64,000 bases of DNA from the NCBI GenBank assembly GCA_024364735.1, contig JAGFNQ010000878.1:1-64000 (forward strand), read 5' to 3'. The position numbers were made by a program, and so were the translations under genes. Origin of the DNA: Boesenbergia rotunda (Eukaryota > Streptophyta > Magnoliopsida > Zingiberales > Zingiberaceae). The notes beneath the pieces were generated by a model. The model did no database searches and had not been told where the DNA came from. It saw only the letters and a list, made by a program, of their open reading frames with translations. This document shows positions 51,187-62,464 of the stretch, in pieces. Positions within the stretch are counted from its first letter, which is position 1. Every line of letters begins with the position of its first letter.

Positions 51187-52830
51187 ATGGAAGACAAGCT
51201 TGGGGATGATATATACACTCCACCGGCCTATGATCATGAGGATTTCGAGCGTTGGAAGTCAAGGATGGAGATGTGGTTCATGATAGAGTGGGAATGCGTA
51301 ATGGTATTGGAAGAACCATTTGAAATCCCTACGGACAAGCACGGGAAAAAGCTCCGCCCACGATATTGGACTCAAGAGCAACAAACTTACTCTAGGGCAA
51401 ATGAGAAGGTAATGAATATCTTGATAAATGTTTTGCCTAACAATATTTTGAGTTATGTAGGAAAATATCAAAATGCATGTGAATTGTGGAGCAAAGTGAA
51501 AAAGTATCATGAGAACCCTACACAAGCTCAAGAAGTACATAAGCCCGAAGAAGTAAGTTCAAGTGGAGAAGAGGAAAAAGAAAAAGAATCATCTACATCA
51601 TCAAGCGAAATGGAAGAAGTGTCAACTTCTTCAAGTGAGGAGGAGGAGCTAAGTGAAAGATCATCAACCTCCTCAAGAGAAGAAGAAGAGGCACCAATTT
51701 CAAGAATTGAGGGGGAGGAGAGACCCTCATCAATTCCGGATCAAGAGGAAGCTTCCACATCTTCCAAGGTTGAAGAAGTAGTCAACCTAGTCTCAACCTC
51801 CACCAAAACAAGAACCAAGGACCACATCATATGCTTTGGGTGCAATGAAAAGGGACACTACAAAGATAAGTGCCCAAAAGGTAAAAAGGAGATAATCCCT
51901 AAACCCAAGTCCATTCAAGTTATATCTAATATGGGTTGTAGGGGTGGAGCCCAAGAAAAGAAAAAGAAGATTAGATGCTTCACTTGTGGAGAGCTAGGAC
52001 ACTATCACACTAAGTGCCCAAGGAGTAAAGAATTCAAGAAGATGGAGCATCTAAGAAGATGGGAGAAGGAGGAAAGGAAGAAACAAAGATCACATCAAGG
52101 GAGAACTTCAAGGGTAAGGGAGGTAATTCCTGACCCTAGGGTAAAATGCAATTCAATTTCAAGTTCTTCCTTACATTTTAGAAATAATGAAAATTGCCCA
52201 TCCATGCATGCTAGAATTAATGAGAAATGTTTAATGGTGCATAATTTTGGATTTAAGTATAATGATAGGAATAAGGATAAAGGCATAAGCTCTAAGAAAG
52301 GGAGAAATATGCCTAGAAAAATAGGTGGACCTAGAAAGGATCAAATTAAGTTTAGTGATCCTAAGGTTAGGATGTTAGAAAAGGAAAATCAAGTTTTAAG
52401 AGAAAAACTTGATAAGTTAGAAAGAACCCTTGAGAGAGTCATTAAGGGATCCAAGGGAGTAAACATGATACATAAGGATCAACCACCTAGGAATGGTAGG
52501 GTAGGATTGGTATACCAACCTAGGAGGGCAAAGGTTAACAAAATGTCATATTCTAGGATGCCATTGGTCTATGATAGAGAAAAGATCAACAATGGTAAGG
52601 AAAATCCATTTAAAAAGAAAAAGGAAGAATTAACCAAGGGCAAGGTTTTGAAAATGAAGAGAGGAGTAGTGGAAGGGCAAAAAGCATCGGAGGAGCATAG
52701 GTGTGGTCTTGCCTTTGTAGAAGAGCTACCTAAGGAGATAATTAGGGCTAGGAGCTCTGGGAAGAGCTGTGGAAGCCAAAATGGGTTCCATGGTCAATGG
52801 ATCTCAGGTGGTTTCCTTCTAGAAAGTTAA
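51187..52830 (+). CDS. gag: Gag protein with two zinc knuckles
   Basis: 547 aa, uninterrupted. Copia-type Gag start (YDHEDFERWKSRMEMWFM, then RYWTQEQQTYSRANEKV and ACELWSKVKKYHENPTQ), a long Ser/Glu-rich linker (about residues 118-200), then two CCHC knuckles: CFGCNEKGHYKDKC (about 51831-51872) and CFTCGELGHYHTKC (about 51976-52017). A basic region and a coiled coil (KVRMLEKENQVLREKLDKLE) follow. The single-knuckle Gag of the 13789 family is clearly different. The frame stops without running into a protease or integrase. Intact coding suggests recent mobility with enzymes supplied from elsewhere (inference). Confidence 0.88.
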   Translation: MEDKLGDDIYTPPAYDHEDFERWKSRMEMWFMIEWECVMVLEEPFEIPTDKHGKKLRPRYWTQEQQTYSRANEKVMNILINVLPNNILSYVGKYQNACELWSKVKKYHENPTQAQEVHKPEEVSSSGEEEKEKESSTSSSEMEEVSTSSSEEEELSERSSTSSREEEEAPISRIEGEERPSSIPDQEEASTSSKVEEVVNLVSTSTKTRTKDHIICFGCNEKGHYKDKCPKGKKEIIPKPKSIQVISNMGCRGGAQEKKKKIRCFTCGELGHYHTKCPRSKEFKKMEHLRRWEKEERKKQRSHQGRTSRVREVIPDPRVKCNSISSSSLHFRNNENCPSMHARINEKCLMVHNFGFKYNDRNKDKGISSKKGRNMPRKIGGPRKDQIKFSDPKVRMLEKENQVLREKLDKLERTLERVIKGSKGVNMIHKDQPPRNGRVGLVYQPRRAKVNKMSYSRMPLVYDREKINNGKENPFKKKKEELTKGKVLKMKRGVVEGQKASEEHRCGLAFVEELPKEIIRARSSGKSCGSQNGFHGQWISGGFLLES

Positions 52831-53249
52831 AAAGGGGTACAGGGTGTGCCGAGAGGTTTAAAAGGCTAAGGGTAGTCTTAATCCTAGAAAATTGGCACAC
52901 TAAAAGGAAAAATTTTGGTGAAAAAGGTGAAATTATGGTTTTAAATAAGACAAATTGATTTTAATGCCTAAATGCCATATAACTTGATGCTATAAATGTA
53001 CTATTGATGATTATGGGAAGTAACATAAATGTGAGGTCCAAACTAGAACTTTTGGGAAGAGTTCTATAATACCTTTTAAGAAAAACTAGGAGTTTGTACC
53101 AAACTAGGGATTTGGGATGACTTTAACTGAAATTATATTTTTCCCAAGTGAATATAGAATTCACAAATATCCTCGCAAAATTTCAAGATTTTTCGAATTT
53201 TCTGGAATTTCTACGACATTTCTGAAATTCACCAAAGAGGGCTGAAATT

Positions 53250-53500
53250 CAGCCACCAGTCGACTGGCTCAGATACCAGTCGACTGGTGGCAGGCGACTG
53301 GGGGTCGACTGGGAGGTCGACCGGGATCTCTGTACGCAAGAAAGACTGAAGGGCAGTCGACTGGGAATACCACAGTCGACTGGAGCCAGTCGACTGGGAC
53401 CATCCCAGTCGACTGGACTGGTCCGAAGTGAATTCAGCCCCGAAAACATTCTGTGAGGTTTGGAGTCGACTGCCCATGGGCAGTCGACTGGTCCGTAGGC
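53250..53500. repeat. CAGTCGACTG palindrome array downstream of Gag
   Basis: At least seven exact copies of the 10-bp palindrome CAGTCGACTG (often CCAGTCGACTGG) and several GTCGAC variants in 250 bp, spaced irregularly. Apparent Ser/Arg/Leu/Pro-Val-Asp-Trp frames here are repeats, not protein. Confidence 0.9.
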
Positions 53501-54862
53501 TGAAATGGAGAATGAGAAGGTTGGCTAATCAGAAATTGCAAATTTGGTTATGGGATATGGTTTAGGACTAAAATTCTTGGTTTTGATTTCATATTCGTTG
53601 AATAAAATGTTATCCCATGATTTGATAAGAATTTATTGGATTTTATGGAAATCAAGAAGGATTGATAAGGTTCCCTAGGTATCTTAGATTTAGAGGTTAA
53701 ACAGGGAACATTGAGGACAATTCCATGTGTCGAATTATGATGGGTAGTTTTGACAAACACATGGAATTATAAACGAATTTGAAAGTTGATACTTAATGCA
53801 AAATCCTTAAGAAACTTAGATGTGTACCAAAAGTCAAGCACACCTAATATTTCCATGATATCATATTTTTCTAGGATAGGGTATATCCTAGCAAGTGTGC
53901 TTGCAAACTTTAGAGTTTTTAGACTTTTGTTGAGTTCTTTTTGGCACTTAGGGAAAGATTGTCTCAGGCAATGCTATAAGAGTGTCAAAGGGGGAAGAAC
54001 TTGAGTGTTGGGTGGTGTATGACTCAACGTGGTGTCTAGGAGGTTAAGTTGGGTAGAACTTGACCTGGGAAAATTGAAAATTGGGAGAAGGCATGGGTAA
54101 AGGGGGAGGTTGCCTCCTAGGTGCCTTAATTTTTCATTTGAAAATTTTTGAGTTTTGTGTCCAACTTGGGAACGGTGATAGATACATGGTTGGATGTATT
54201 TTTCCCAAGTAGGTATGGGTACCACAATGTTCTCCACGAAATTTTGGAATTTTTGGAGATTTGTGGAATTTCTGGCGCAATTCTGAATTTGGCCAGAAAA
54301 GACTGAAATCAGAGTATCAGTCGACTGCCCTGGGGGCAGTCGACTGGTCAGGGCTGGTGTGGGTATCCAGCAGCTGACTTTGGTCCAAATGATAAGAAAC
54401 GAGGGTACGGGGGTTTAGTATACTGTGTTTAGCATCATTGGGGATTAAAAGAACCAATAATTGGGATATTATTGGGGTCTTTTTGATGTATGACAAAGGG
54501 GGAGAAATGTTGGGTTTAAGTGGGAAACCAAACATACCTTTGCTAGAAACCCTAGGTTTAGGGTGAGCCGAGATTAAGGGGGAGCATGGTTGCTCCATTT
54601 TTGGCGTAAGGGGAACCTTGGAGAGGTTCTTAAAAAGCCTTTGTAAGTCCAGTGTAAGGGGGAGCTTGGGAGAAGCTTTAAAAAGCCCATGAAAATCCTA
54701 ACTTGGAGGGTTAGGTGGTGAAAATCCTAACTTGGAGGGTTAGGTGTGGGATGCCTTGGGATAGGATCCACTTTTGTATTGCATATGCATTATTTTTGCT
54801 ATTTGACTACTATCTTGTTTCCCTAACTTAAACGAATTGCCAAACATCAAAAAGGGGGAGAT

Positions 54863-55932
54863 TGTTGGAGCAATCGGCCCTAGGATGGTCCGGAGTGACC
54901 ATGGGTTTTGATGTTTGGGCAAAGGGTTTAAGTTAGGTTTACCCTGTGTATTTGATATGTGTATGTTGAGTGTGCAGGATTGTACAAGTACACATATGGA
55001 CTTGACTGGACGGCCTCAGTACGGTGAAGGATGGCATGGAGGCCAGCAGGAGGTTGGCGTGCACATCTGAGGGACCATGGAGTGCAGGTACGATGAGCTG
55101 ATGGGCGCGGACTTCGAGCGTACGTGAAGGGTGGCATGGAGGCAAGCTGGAAGCTTGCGTGCGCATCCGAGGGACGAAGGCCGAAGATGAAGAGGGCGCG
55201 AAGGCAACAGTCGAGGCTGCGGAGGAGGAGTCAGTCGAGTCGTAAGGGTACGAGTGCTGTGTGAATGTACTCAGGAAGTCCTAGGGGTCGAGTGCTGAGT
55301 GGAATGTACTCGGGGAGGCAAAACCCTAGGCTGGTAAGCAGGGCAGTCGACTGCCAGGTTGGGCAGTCGACTGCGTGGACTCACAGAAGGTTTTTCCTTC
55401 ATATCAGTCGACTGCCACTGGGGCAGTCGACTGGTCAGTCGACTGCCCCTAGGGGCAGTCGACTGGTGAAGTCTGGAAACAGCTAAGAATTCGAACGTTG
55501 GGGTGTAACGGTCGGATTTTAGTGGTACCAGTCGACTGCCCCTGGAGCAGTCGACTGGTGGCGTGATTTCCAGCCCGAGTCTATTTAAAGGGGGACTCGA
55601 TCGGGCTGGGGTTTCTTGACGAAACTCGCTTGGGTAAAGCGTGTTAGTAGTCTTTTGTGCCCAGATAGTGTCCGAGGTGTTGTGGCGAGGTTTCTCCACC
55701 CACAAGGAGCGACGAGGGCTAGCCGGAGGTTATCCGGGGAGTGATCCACCGACGGATTGTTGGATTAGTCACCCGGCCGGGGTGGATACCAACTAAATTG
55801 GTTTGTTAGCGTTTGTTCTTTGTTGTTAGTTTTATTATCTTGTATTTCCGCTGTGCAAACTAACAAGTAGGTTGAAAGAAAAATCGAAAGATAGCTATTC
55901 ACCGCCCTCTAGCTAGGGCAAAGATCCTAACA
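54863..55932 (+). repeat. 3' LTR of the Gag-only element
   Basis: 1,070 bp, TGTTGGAGCAATCGG to GATCCTAACA. Carries eight exact CAGTCGACTG palindromes at 55343-55560, then a TATA-like CTATTTAAAG at about 55580. The same LTR lies inverted at 61361-62464. Confidence 0.93.
55340..55590 (+). promoter_or_regulatory. LTR promoter region with CAGTCGACTG palindromes
   Basis: Eight palindromes, several as GGGCAGTCGACTGCCC-like extensions, end about 20 bp before CTATTTAAAG. Same logic as the GGGCGCCC block of the other family, with a different palindrome. Confidence 0.6.
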
Positions 55933-56091
55933 GGAAGCACTGAGTCCGTCGAATCCCTTTCCTATGTCATCGTTCTTGTCTGTTATATCTTCCGCTCGAA
56001 TTCTTGTATTCCTAAGCTCCTGTACACTTAGACACAAGGTTCAAAAATACACAGGACCTAATTTGACTTGATTAATTACATCAAAACCAAC

Positions 56092-57399
56092 ACCAGGTAC
56101 TTATAATTTTTTTTTTATGTGCATCAACCCAAATTAAGTTAGGATAAACCAAAAGATAAAATAACATTATTTTTTAAAAAAATAAAACATATTAGCATAA
56201 AGATATTGCAAGTAAACCTTCCCCTTAACTTAACCCTCATATTCTCCCTCTTTGATCATATAAAAATAGAAGTTTTTAAATATTGCAAAAAAGTTCTTTT
56301 CTAAAGGGTAAAAAGAAAATTTTCGGAGTAAGAAATCATAATTTGTCTTGTCAAAAACAAAGAATCTTTTTATTAGAAGGGAATTTTCAAAAATAGTTTT
56401 CACCATAAAAAATAATTACTGATTTTTCTTAGTTTATGAAATCTAATAGAGAGTTAACAAAATATTGAATTCGAAAAAAAATTTCTCTGAGATTTTTAAT
56501 ATTTAAAATTTATTTTTATAAAATAAATTTATGAAAAATCATATATTAGTCAAAAAATTCTGAATATTTTTTTCAAAGTGCCAAATTAGGAAACCTAGCT
56601 TTGTAAAAATTTTCAAAATAAAATAAAATTTATAAGTAGCGAAAAATATTTTTTATTATAGAACTTAGATATTTTTGAAAAATAATTTTTAAAATTAGAT
56701 TTTGACTTCAAAAATTTTTGAGAATTTTCATAAATCTTTAAATTGTAATTTCAGAATAAAAAAATCTTAGTTTTAAAAAATAATTGTTTATGTATTTTTG
56801 AATTTAAAAGTTTGTGTTTTGAACATTAATTAGTAAAAAATCGTCTATTTGTAAAAAAAATCCGAAAAAATTTCCACAATTAGATAACATAATTATCTAT
56901 TAAATAAAAATTTCAAGAAAATTAAATCTAATTATACATGCTTTTGAAAGATTTTTCAAGTAATTAAAATTTTAAAAATAATTTATTCAATTCTAGCAAA
57001 AAAATCTAAATTATAGAATGCAAATAATTTCAATAGGTAAAGCAAGATTTTGGAACTCAATATAAGTTTCTATCTACTAAATTTATCAAAAATTTGGTTG
57101 GAAATAAATTTTGGGCACTTTTATAATTTGACCCCTATGGTTTCTCAAAAACCAATTTATCCATCTAATATTTTTAATTGGAGCGTGTAAAAAATTTGAG
57201 TATGAAACTTTTTTTTAGACTTCTATTTGTTGTTTTAAATGATCATTTTCATGTTTTAATTTGTCAAAACATTCTAGTGGACATCACGTAGAAAACTTGA
57301 CTTTTAGATCAATATTATCCTTTTTCATTTTTACATACTTTGTCTTTAATTTGCAAAAAGATTCTATCAACAATTTAATACTTAAGATAATTGGTCTGG
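56092..57399. other. AT-rich interior of the third LTR element
   Basis: More than 1 kb of A/T-rich sequence with many TTTTTGAAAAT-like words and no open frame. By position it corresponds to the region between Gag and the 3' LTR of an element without pol. Confidence 0.55.
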
Positions 57400-57939
57400 A
57401 GAAAGTTTATATATCTCACTTACCATTTCGTCGATAGACGCTCCCCCTTCATCGTGTCATCTTCTGACGTAGCTCCCTCTTCATTGATGCTTTCCTTCAA
57501 TATTGCTTCGTCATCCTCCGGTAGTTATTCAGCTATTAGAACTAGTCCGACAGTCTCTTTGTTCTTGGACCCTTCTGTAGATGAGTCGGTCTCCATCGAG
57601 GAGTCAAATTCTGCTTCCTTTGGATTTTCGTAGAGTTCCAGAACTTTCGTCCAAAGAGCTTTAGCAGATGTGTAAGAGCCAATCCTTTCGAGCACCTCAG
57701 TTGGTAGTACGCTTAGAAGGTGGAACTCGACCTTTCCGTTTGCCATGAACTCGATGTGTTGTTTTTTCAGTCCAATGGTGTTCTTCAAGTTCTTCTCCGT
57801 TCTTATCCTTGGGTGCTTCAAAATCATATTTAATAGTTAGAAAAGTATTAAAATCTATTTTGAAGAATACCTCCATTCGGCGTTTCCAAAACTCGAATTC
57901 TCCCTTGAACTTCAGTGGGTAAATGTTTGATCCGACCAT
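57400..57939 (-). pseudogene. gag: Gag fragment of the third LTR element
   Basis: Starts MVGSNIYPLKFKGEFEFWKRRMEVFF, a copia-type Gag N terminus. One frameshift near 57760-57780 moves it to a frame with EFHLLSVLPTEVLERIGSYT and ALWTKVLELYENPKEAEFDS, followed by acidic Ser-rich residues. No zinc knuckle is seen before sequence similarity fades. Related to, but distinct from, the other two Gag families here. Confidence 0.75.
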
Positions 57940-58400
57940 AGTCTTATAGTTTTAGGCGGCAGGTAGTCCTCCTGAAACGGTTATACTCTGATACCAATTG
58001 TAGGTCTCGTGCAGGCCGGCTGAGGGGTGAATGACTTTGAAAATTAAAACTGAATCTTTTCCTATTCTCTAAACAAAGATGGGCATGTTAGTTAAGCAGT
58101 TAAAATAAATAATTCAAACATAAACAACTATAAAAGAAGAGACCTTTGTTTATTTGGTTGCAACTAGGGTGATTGCTAATTCAAGGCGTTGAAAAGCTCC
58201 ACTAAAAGTCTTCTTTGGTGTAGGCGGAGAAGTCTTACAAACTTGGAAAACACAGAGAAAGAGTAAGAAATTCAATACGAGTTGTTGTCTTATCATCTTC
58301 GCTTTAGGGGCTATTTATAGTCCAAAATAGAAAGTGAATGTGGTGCTGACGTAGACCCGAGGCGCTCCAGATAACATCTTAGGCGCCTCATATGGATAAT

Positions 58401-59572
58401 ACTTTAATATAATTTTGTGACCTGAGCCCAAAACAATGTATAATGACTACTCAAGTCATGAGAATATTATAAATTTGATCTAATATGTCTATGACTATTT
58501 TATTATATTATTTAGTCCTTTTATTCATGATACCTATATTGATTTATGAAGTATAGATCGTATCATTCTTTTATCAATTTATGTATTTCTTGATGTTTAA
58601 GTAAACTTACTTAACCAAATAAACTTAATATCTAATACTGACTGATTTGAGCATGCAATGTATTTTAGTAGTCATACTTAATTAAGGGGTCCACAAATAT
58701 CACTTCTATTATATAGAAGTGTCAAATTCCATCTACATCACTCACATCCATCCACATAACTAATTGCGTACCCAGTGAACGACTTTATAATTGACCTTGT
58801 TACAGGTGACGTTTGTTGATAGTAATTAAGGTACACAACTCTTTAGAGAACCGTAGTGACTTCAGGTCAAAATGATTGTTTATACTAATAATTACTATGA
58901 GAATGTTTATGACACTTATATAACAATCCATAAAATATTCTCATGGGGGATCAATTTAGTGCACATTATCTAATATATACACATGTGTTAATTTGATGTC
59001 TTATATTCACAAATCGTAAGATTAAGTCATTAGTTAACCAATATGTTATTCTCTCTACATTAACATATTGCTCTCGTATATTAATACTTGACTAAGAATA
59101 ATTAAAAGTAATATTCTATATATCTATAATTTCTCATCATTAATTCAATTAATTGATATACTATAAAATAGAATCTCCTACTTAGAACATTATTATATTT
59201 ATTCAAATTTATACCGATATAAAATAAATATAAAATATCTTTTATTAAAATATAATATACTAGAACATGTCAATCTACTTAGTGCTTATGATACTTACTT
59301 CTCTAATAGTCTGTTCCATCCACACTCAAAGGACCCACTAAAGTCTGCCCCTTCCACACCAAACTCTAGCTCACCTCCCTAATAATTTGTTGAAGTCAAA
59401 GATCCTACACTTATGGAAGAGCTTTTAGGGTCAAACAGTGGCAGGTATAGAGCAGATTGCGGATTTCGGTCTCAAAGCAAACCCCGCAATGCAGTCAAGA
59501 ATGAAGACATTAAAGAGTCGGTTTAGCATAATTTACGACATGATCTATGAGAGCCAACAACATTATTCTTAT
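58401..59572. other. AT-rich DNA, nothing recognised
   Basis: No coding frame and no boundary pair found. The style (ATTCTCATGGGGGATCAATTTAGTGCAC) resembles decayed LTR sequence but no match can be shown by eye. Confidence 0.45.
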
Positions 59573-60608
59573 GGTGCGTTTGGTTAGGGGTTATCCTTGA
59601 TAACCTTGGTTATCCATTCAAAGTTATCAATGAAAATCTTATTTGGTTTGCGCTTGGTATACATTCGGTAATGGGAATGGTAATGAGTTTTGATTGAGGG
59701 GTTTATGGGTTTAGTGATAACCTAGTGGGGGCTGGGTTATAAAATCATGGGTATCATATCCATATTTTGATTCCAATTCCTTATACCAAGCATCATAAAT
59801 GAGAATGAAATAGATTTCATTCCCATTCCCAACTTCTAAACCCGCTTACCAAACGCCCCCTTAGATAATTAGCGATTCTCAAGTAATGATCAATGTCTGA
59901 TACGTCAGCAAAAGGGTCATGCAACCAGGAATTGGAAAACCTTAGGAAAATAAGGTTTTTCTTGATTCCAGTGTTATGAAACTTATCTTTTCAAAATTAT
60001 CCTCCAATATTTATATTTAAGAAGAAAATAATTATTGTAATTTATTAACTTCTGAAATTATTACTCGCGGTCGACGACCAACAACGACGGTCAGCGACCA
60101 CCGTGGACGCCCCGCGACCCCCGCCGGCGGCCGGCGACCCCCGCCGGAGGCCGACGACCCCCCGTCGGCGACCGACGACCACCGCTGGCGACCGGCGACC
60201 TCCGACCACCGCCGACGACCAGCGGTCGGCACCGATCGTTAGCGGTCGATGTTGACAACTGGTCGGCAGCCACCGGCGATCTACGTCGTTCGTCGGCGTT
60301 CGACGCCGATAGTCGGCCACCGGTGTTGCACATCGACTGCCTACACGGTCACCGACGGTCGACATCGACGAATATTTTTTTAATTTAATATTTTAATAAA
60401 ATTATCTAAATAAATTCAAAAGGGTAATATGGTAAAATATTATATTATGTTACAGACTATTACCTCTAAACAAATAAGATTTTATTTGATTATCTATATT
60501 GAACCAAATAACTTCAGGTTATGTTTCATTCCCTATTACCTTAGTTATTTGATTACTTGATAATCACATAACTAAGGTTATATATGATAACTTGAACCAA
60601 ACACACCC
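59573..60608. mobile_element. Probable MITE pair with GGTGCGTTTGGTT ends
   Basis: GGTGCGTTTGGTT with GATAACC downstream (59575-59606) is mirrored by GGTTATATATGATAAC and AACCAAACACACC (60569-60607), next to TTA on both sides. A second inner end, ACCAAACGCCCCC followed by TTA, is at 59849-59864, so one shorter MITE (59573-59861) may lie inside or beside the longer one. TTA duplication suggests PIF/Harbinger-type elements. Confidence 0.5.
60060..60370. repeat. GC-rich CGGCGACC minisatellite
   Basis: Degenerate repeats of CGGCGACCGACGACCACCG type, about 75% GC in an AT-rich setting. Gly/Arg/Ser-rich frames on the - strand across it are repeat artefacts. Confidence 0.8.
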
Positions 60609-60746
60609 TTAGTAATAATAAAAAGCCAGGGAGATTAAGGGTACTCCAAGCAATGATCTTTCAATAGTTTTTTCTAAGTTTCCAACAAGTGAAAACATAG
60701 GTGAAGTTTAGTCTAAGCAAAAAGGAAGGAAGAGAGAAGCATCTTA

Positions 60747-60966
60747 GAGAGCATTTGATTTGTTTCATTTTTATATTTTCATTTTTTTTAAATCATATTT
60801 TCTCATTTTCTAAAAAATGACTTTATTTTATTATCTAGTTTTTCAGAAAACACTAAATCTTTTTCTGGAAAATAAATTTGGAAAATATAAACTAAACGTG
60901 TTTTCTGGAAAATCATATTTTCTGCAAAAAAAATAAAAATGAAAAATAAACGTGTCAAACGCAGCC
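60747..60966 (-). mobile_element. Tourist-like MITE, complete copy
   Basis: 220 bp flanked by TTA at 60744-60746 and 60967-60969. Ends GAGAGCATTTGATTTG and CGTGTCAAACGCAGCC are imperfect inverted repeats. Internal words match 833-1016 in the opposite orientation. Confidence 0.75.
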
Positions 60967-61154
60967 TTAGATTCCTTAGTTATTCATTAGCGGGTCTAAC
61001 TATTATACTATTACCTCGGAGACAACTTGGTATTACTTTCAATTTTTAGATGAAAAGGTCAATTGGGGGAGACTTAGTCACGCCATAGAAGATCAATGAT
61101 CAATCATATTATGTAGACCGTAAAGAAAAAATATTGGACCAGATAGCAGATACT

Positions 61155-61360
61155 TAGGGTGACCGGTCTGGTCCTACAGAAATTTTTCATCAGTCATCAG
61201 GATAAATTGGGAAGCGCTTGCGGTGGGCGATCTAGAAGCCCAGCGTCCCAGGGGGTTCGCGCCCCATTTGTAGATTTTTTTTTTGCAAATTACGCCATAG
61301 CTAGGGATCAAACTGCGGATGTTTGAGATAGAGACCAATCGCCCTACCGTTGCACTATAG
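61155..61360 (-). mobile_element. tRNA-derived SINE, second copy, interrupted by LTR element
   Basis: Shares GGGAAGCGCTTGCGGTGGGC, TCTAGAAGCCCAGCGTCCCA and the tRNA-like head with 3081-3295. On the - strand the head reads AGTGCAACGGTAGGGCGATTGG, an A-box-like region missing in the first copy, then AGTTTGATCCC as B box. The LTR element starting at 61361 is inserted at its head. Confidence 0.75.
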
Positions 61361-62464
61361 TGTTAGGATCTTTGCCCTAGCTAGAGGGGGGGGTGAATAG
61401 CAATTTGGCGTTTTCTTTCACCTACGTTGTTAGTTGCACAGCGGAAATACAAATAAAAACTAAACTAACAACTACACAATACTAACAAACCAGATTTACG
61501 TGGTTCGGAGATGAAGCTCCTACTCCACGACAGTCCGTGAGGTGGACGATCCCTTGATCCTTCGGCGGATCGCTCCCCGGATTCCCTCCGGCTATCACGT
61601 GTCGCTCCTTGTGGGTGGAGAAACCTCTCCACAATCTCTGGACACAACCTGAGCACACAAGACTACTAACTTGCCCTATCCAAGCAAGTTTCGTCAAGAA
61701 CCCTAGCCCCAAAGCGAGCTCCTTTAAATAGGACTCGGGGCTGAAACCCGCGCTCCAGTCGACTGCTCACTTACCAGTCGACTGGTAGGCTCCAACGGCT
61801 ACAAAATAGCCTCAGCCGCCTTCGCAACGGTCGACTTCCAGTCGACTGGTACAGGACCAGTCGACTGGGTCCAGTCGACTGGAACCACCTCCAGTCGACT
61901 GGCAGTCGACTGGTCGACCCTCCCTGGGTCGACCCGATTCTCTGTTTGGTCAGCAGTCGACTTCCCATCCTGGCAGTCGACTGCTCTTCACCCACAAGCC
62001 TAGGTTACCCTTCCCGAGTACATTTCTCTCCGTACTCGACCCCTAGGACTTCCCAAGTACATTCACACAGCACTCGTACCCTCACGACTCGACTGACTCC
62101 TCCTCCGCAGTCTCAACTATTGCCTTCGCGCCCTCTTCATCTTCGGCCCTCGTCCCTCGGATGCGCACGCAAGCCTCCAGCTTGCATCCATGCCACCCTT
62201 CACGTACGCCTCGAAGTCCGCGCCCATCAGCTCATCGTCCCTGCACTCCAAGGTCCCTCAGATGCGCACACAAGCCTCCAGCTTGTCTCCATGCCATCCT
62301 TCACCGTACTGAGGCCGTCCAGTCAGGTCCATATGCGTAACCTGTACAACCTGCACACTCCATATACGCATATCAAATACAAGGGTAAGCCTAACTTAAA
62401 CCCTTTGCACAAACATCAAAACCCATGGTCACACCGGACCATCTTAGGGCCGATTGCTCCAACA
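61361..62464 (-). repeat. 3' LTR of a - strand Gag-only element
   Basis: 1,104 bp. On the + strand it runs TGTTAGGATC to GCTCCAACA, the inverse of the LTR at 54863-55932, and carries CAGTCGACTG palindromes at about 61757-61985. The polypurine tract AAAAAGGGGGAGAT (complement at 62465-62479) fixes its orientation and that it is the 3' LTR. Confidence 0.92.

Larger units (their letters stand above)
51116..55932 (+). mobile_element. Gag-only LTR retrotransposon lacking its own 5' LTR
   Basis: Starts with the primer binding site TGGTATCAGAGC (51118-51129), then Gag, an array of CAGTCGACTG palindromes, at least six G-rich purine tracts of AAGGGGGAG type (53988 to 54860), polypurine tract AAAAAGGGGGAGAT and a 3' LTR at 54863-55932. 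No pol domain. Multiple polypurine tracts are a known Sirevirus trait. The - strand LTR at 61361-62464 belongs to the same family. Confidence 0.88.
55933..58400 (-). mobile_element. Third Gag LTR element, - strand, truncated at both ends
   Basis: From right to left: a partial 5' LTR (57999 to about 58400) with AGGCGCCT palindromes and CTATAAATAGC on the - strand; primer binding site ATTGGTATCAGAG (complement at 57985-57998); a broken Gag; about 1.1 kb of very AT-rich interior; G-rich purine tracts on the - strand (complement at 56220-56260); and the first about 160 bp of a 3' LTR (complement of CATCAAAACCAACA at 56078-56091). The 3' LTR is cut where the neighbouring element's LTR ends at 55932. 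Confidence 0.7.

Noticed and set aside
53229..53477. Frames rich in SRLPVDW and QSTG (also 55271-55705 and 61771-61995)
   Set aside because: These are the CAGTCGACTG palindrome arrays in translation; both strands are open because the repeat is palindromic.
60032..60365. Gly/Arg-rich frames on the - strand
   Set aside because: They arise from the GC-rich minisatellite and have no independent support.
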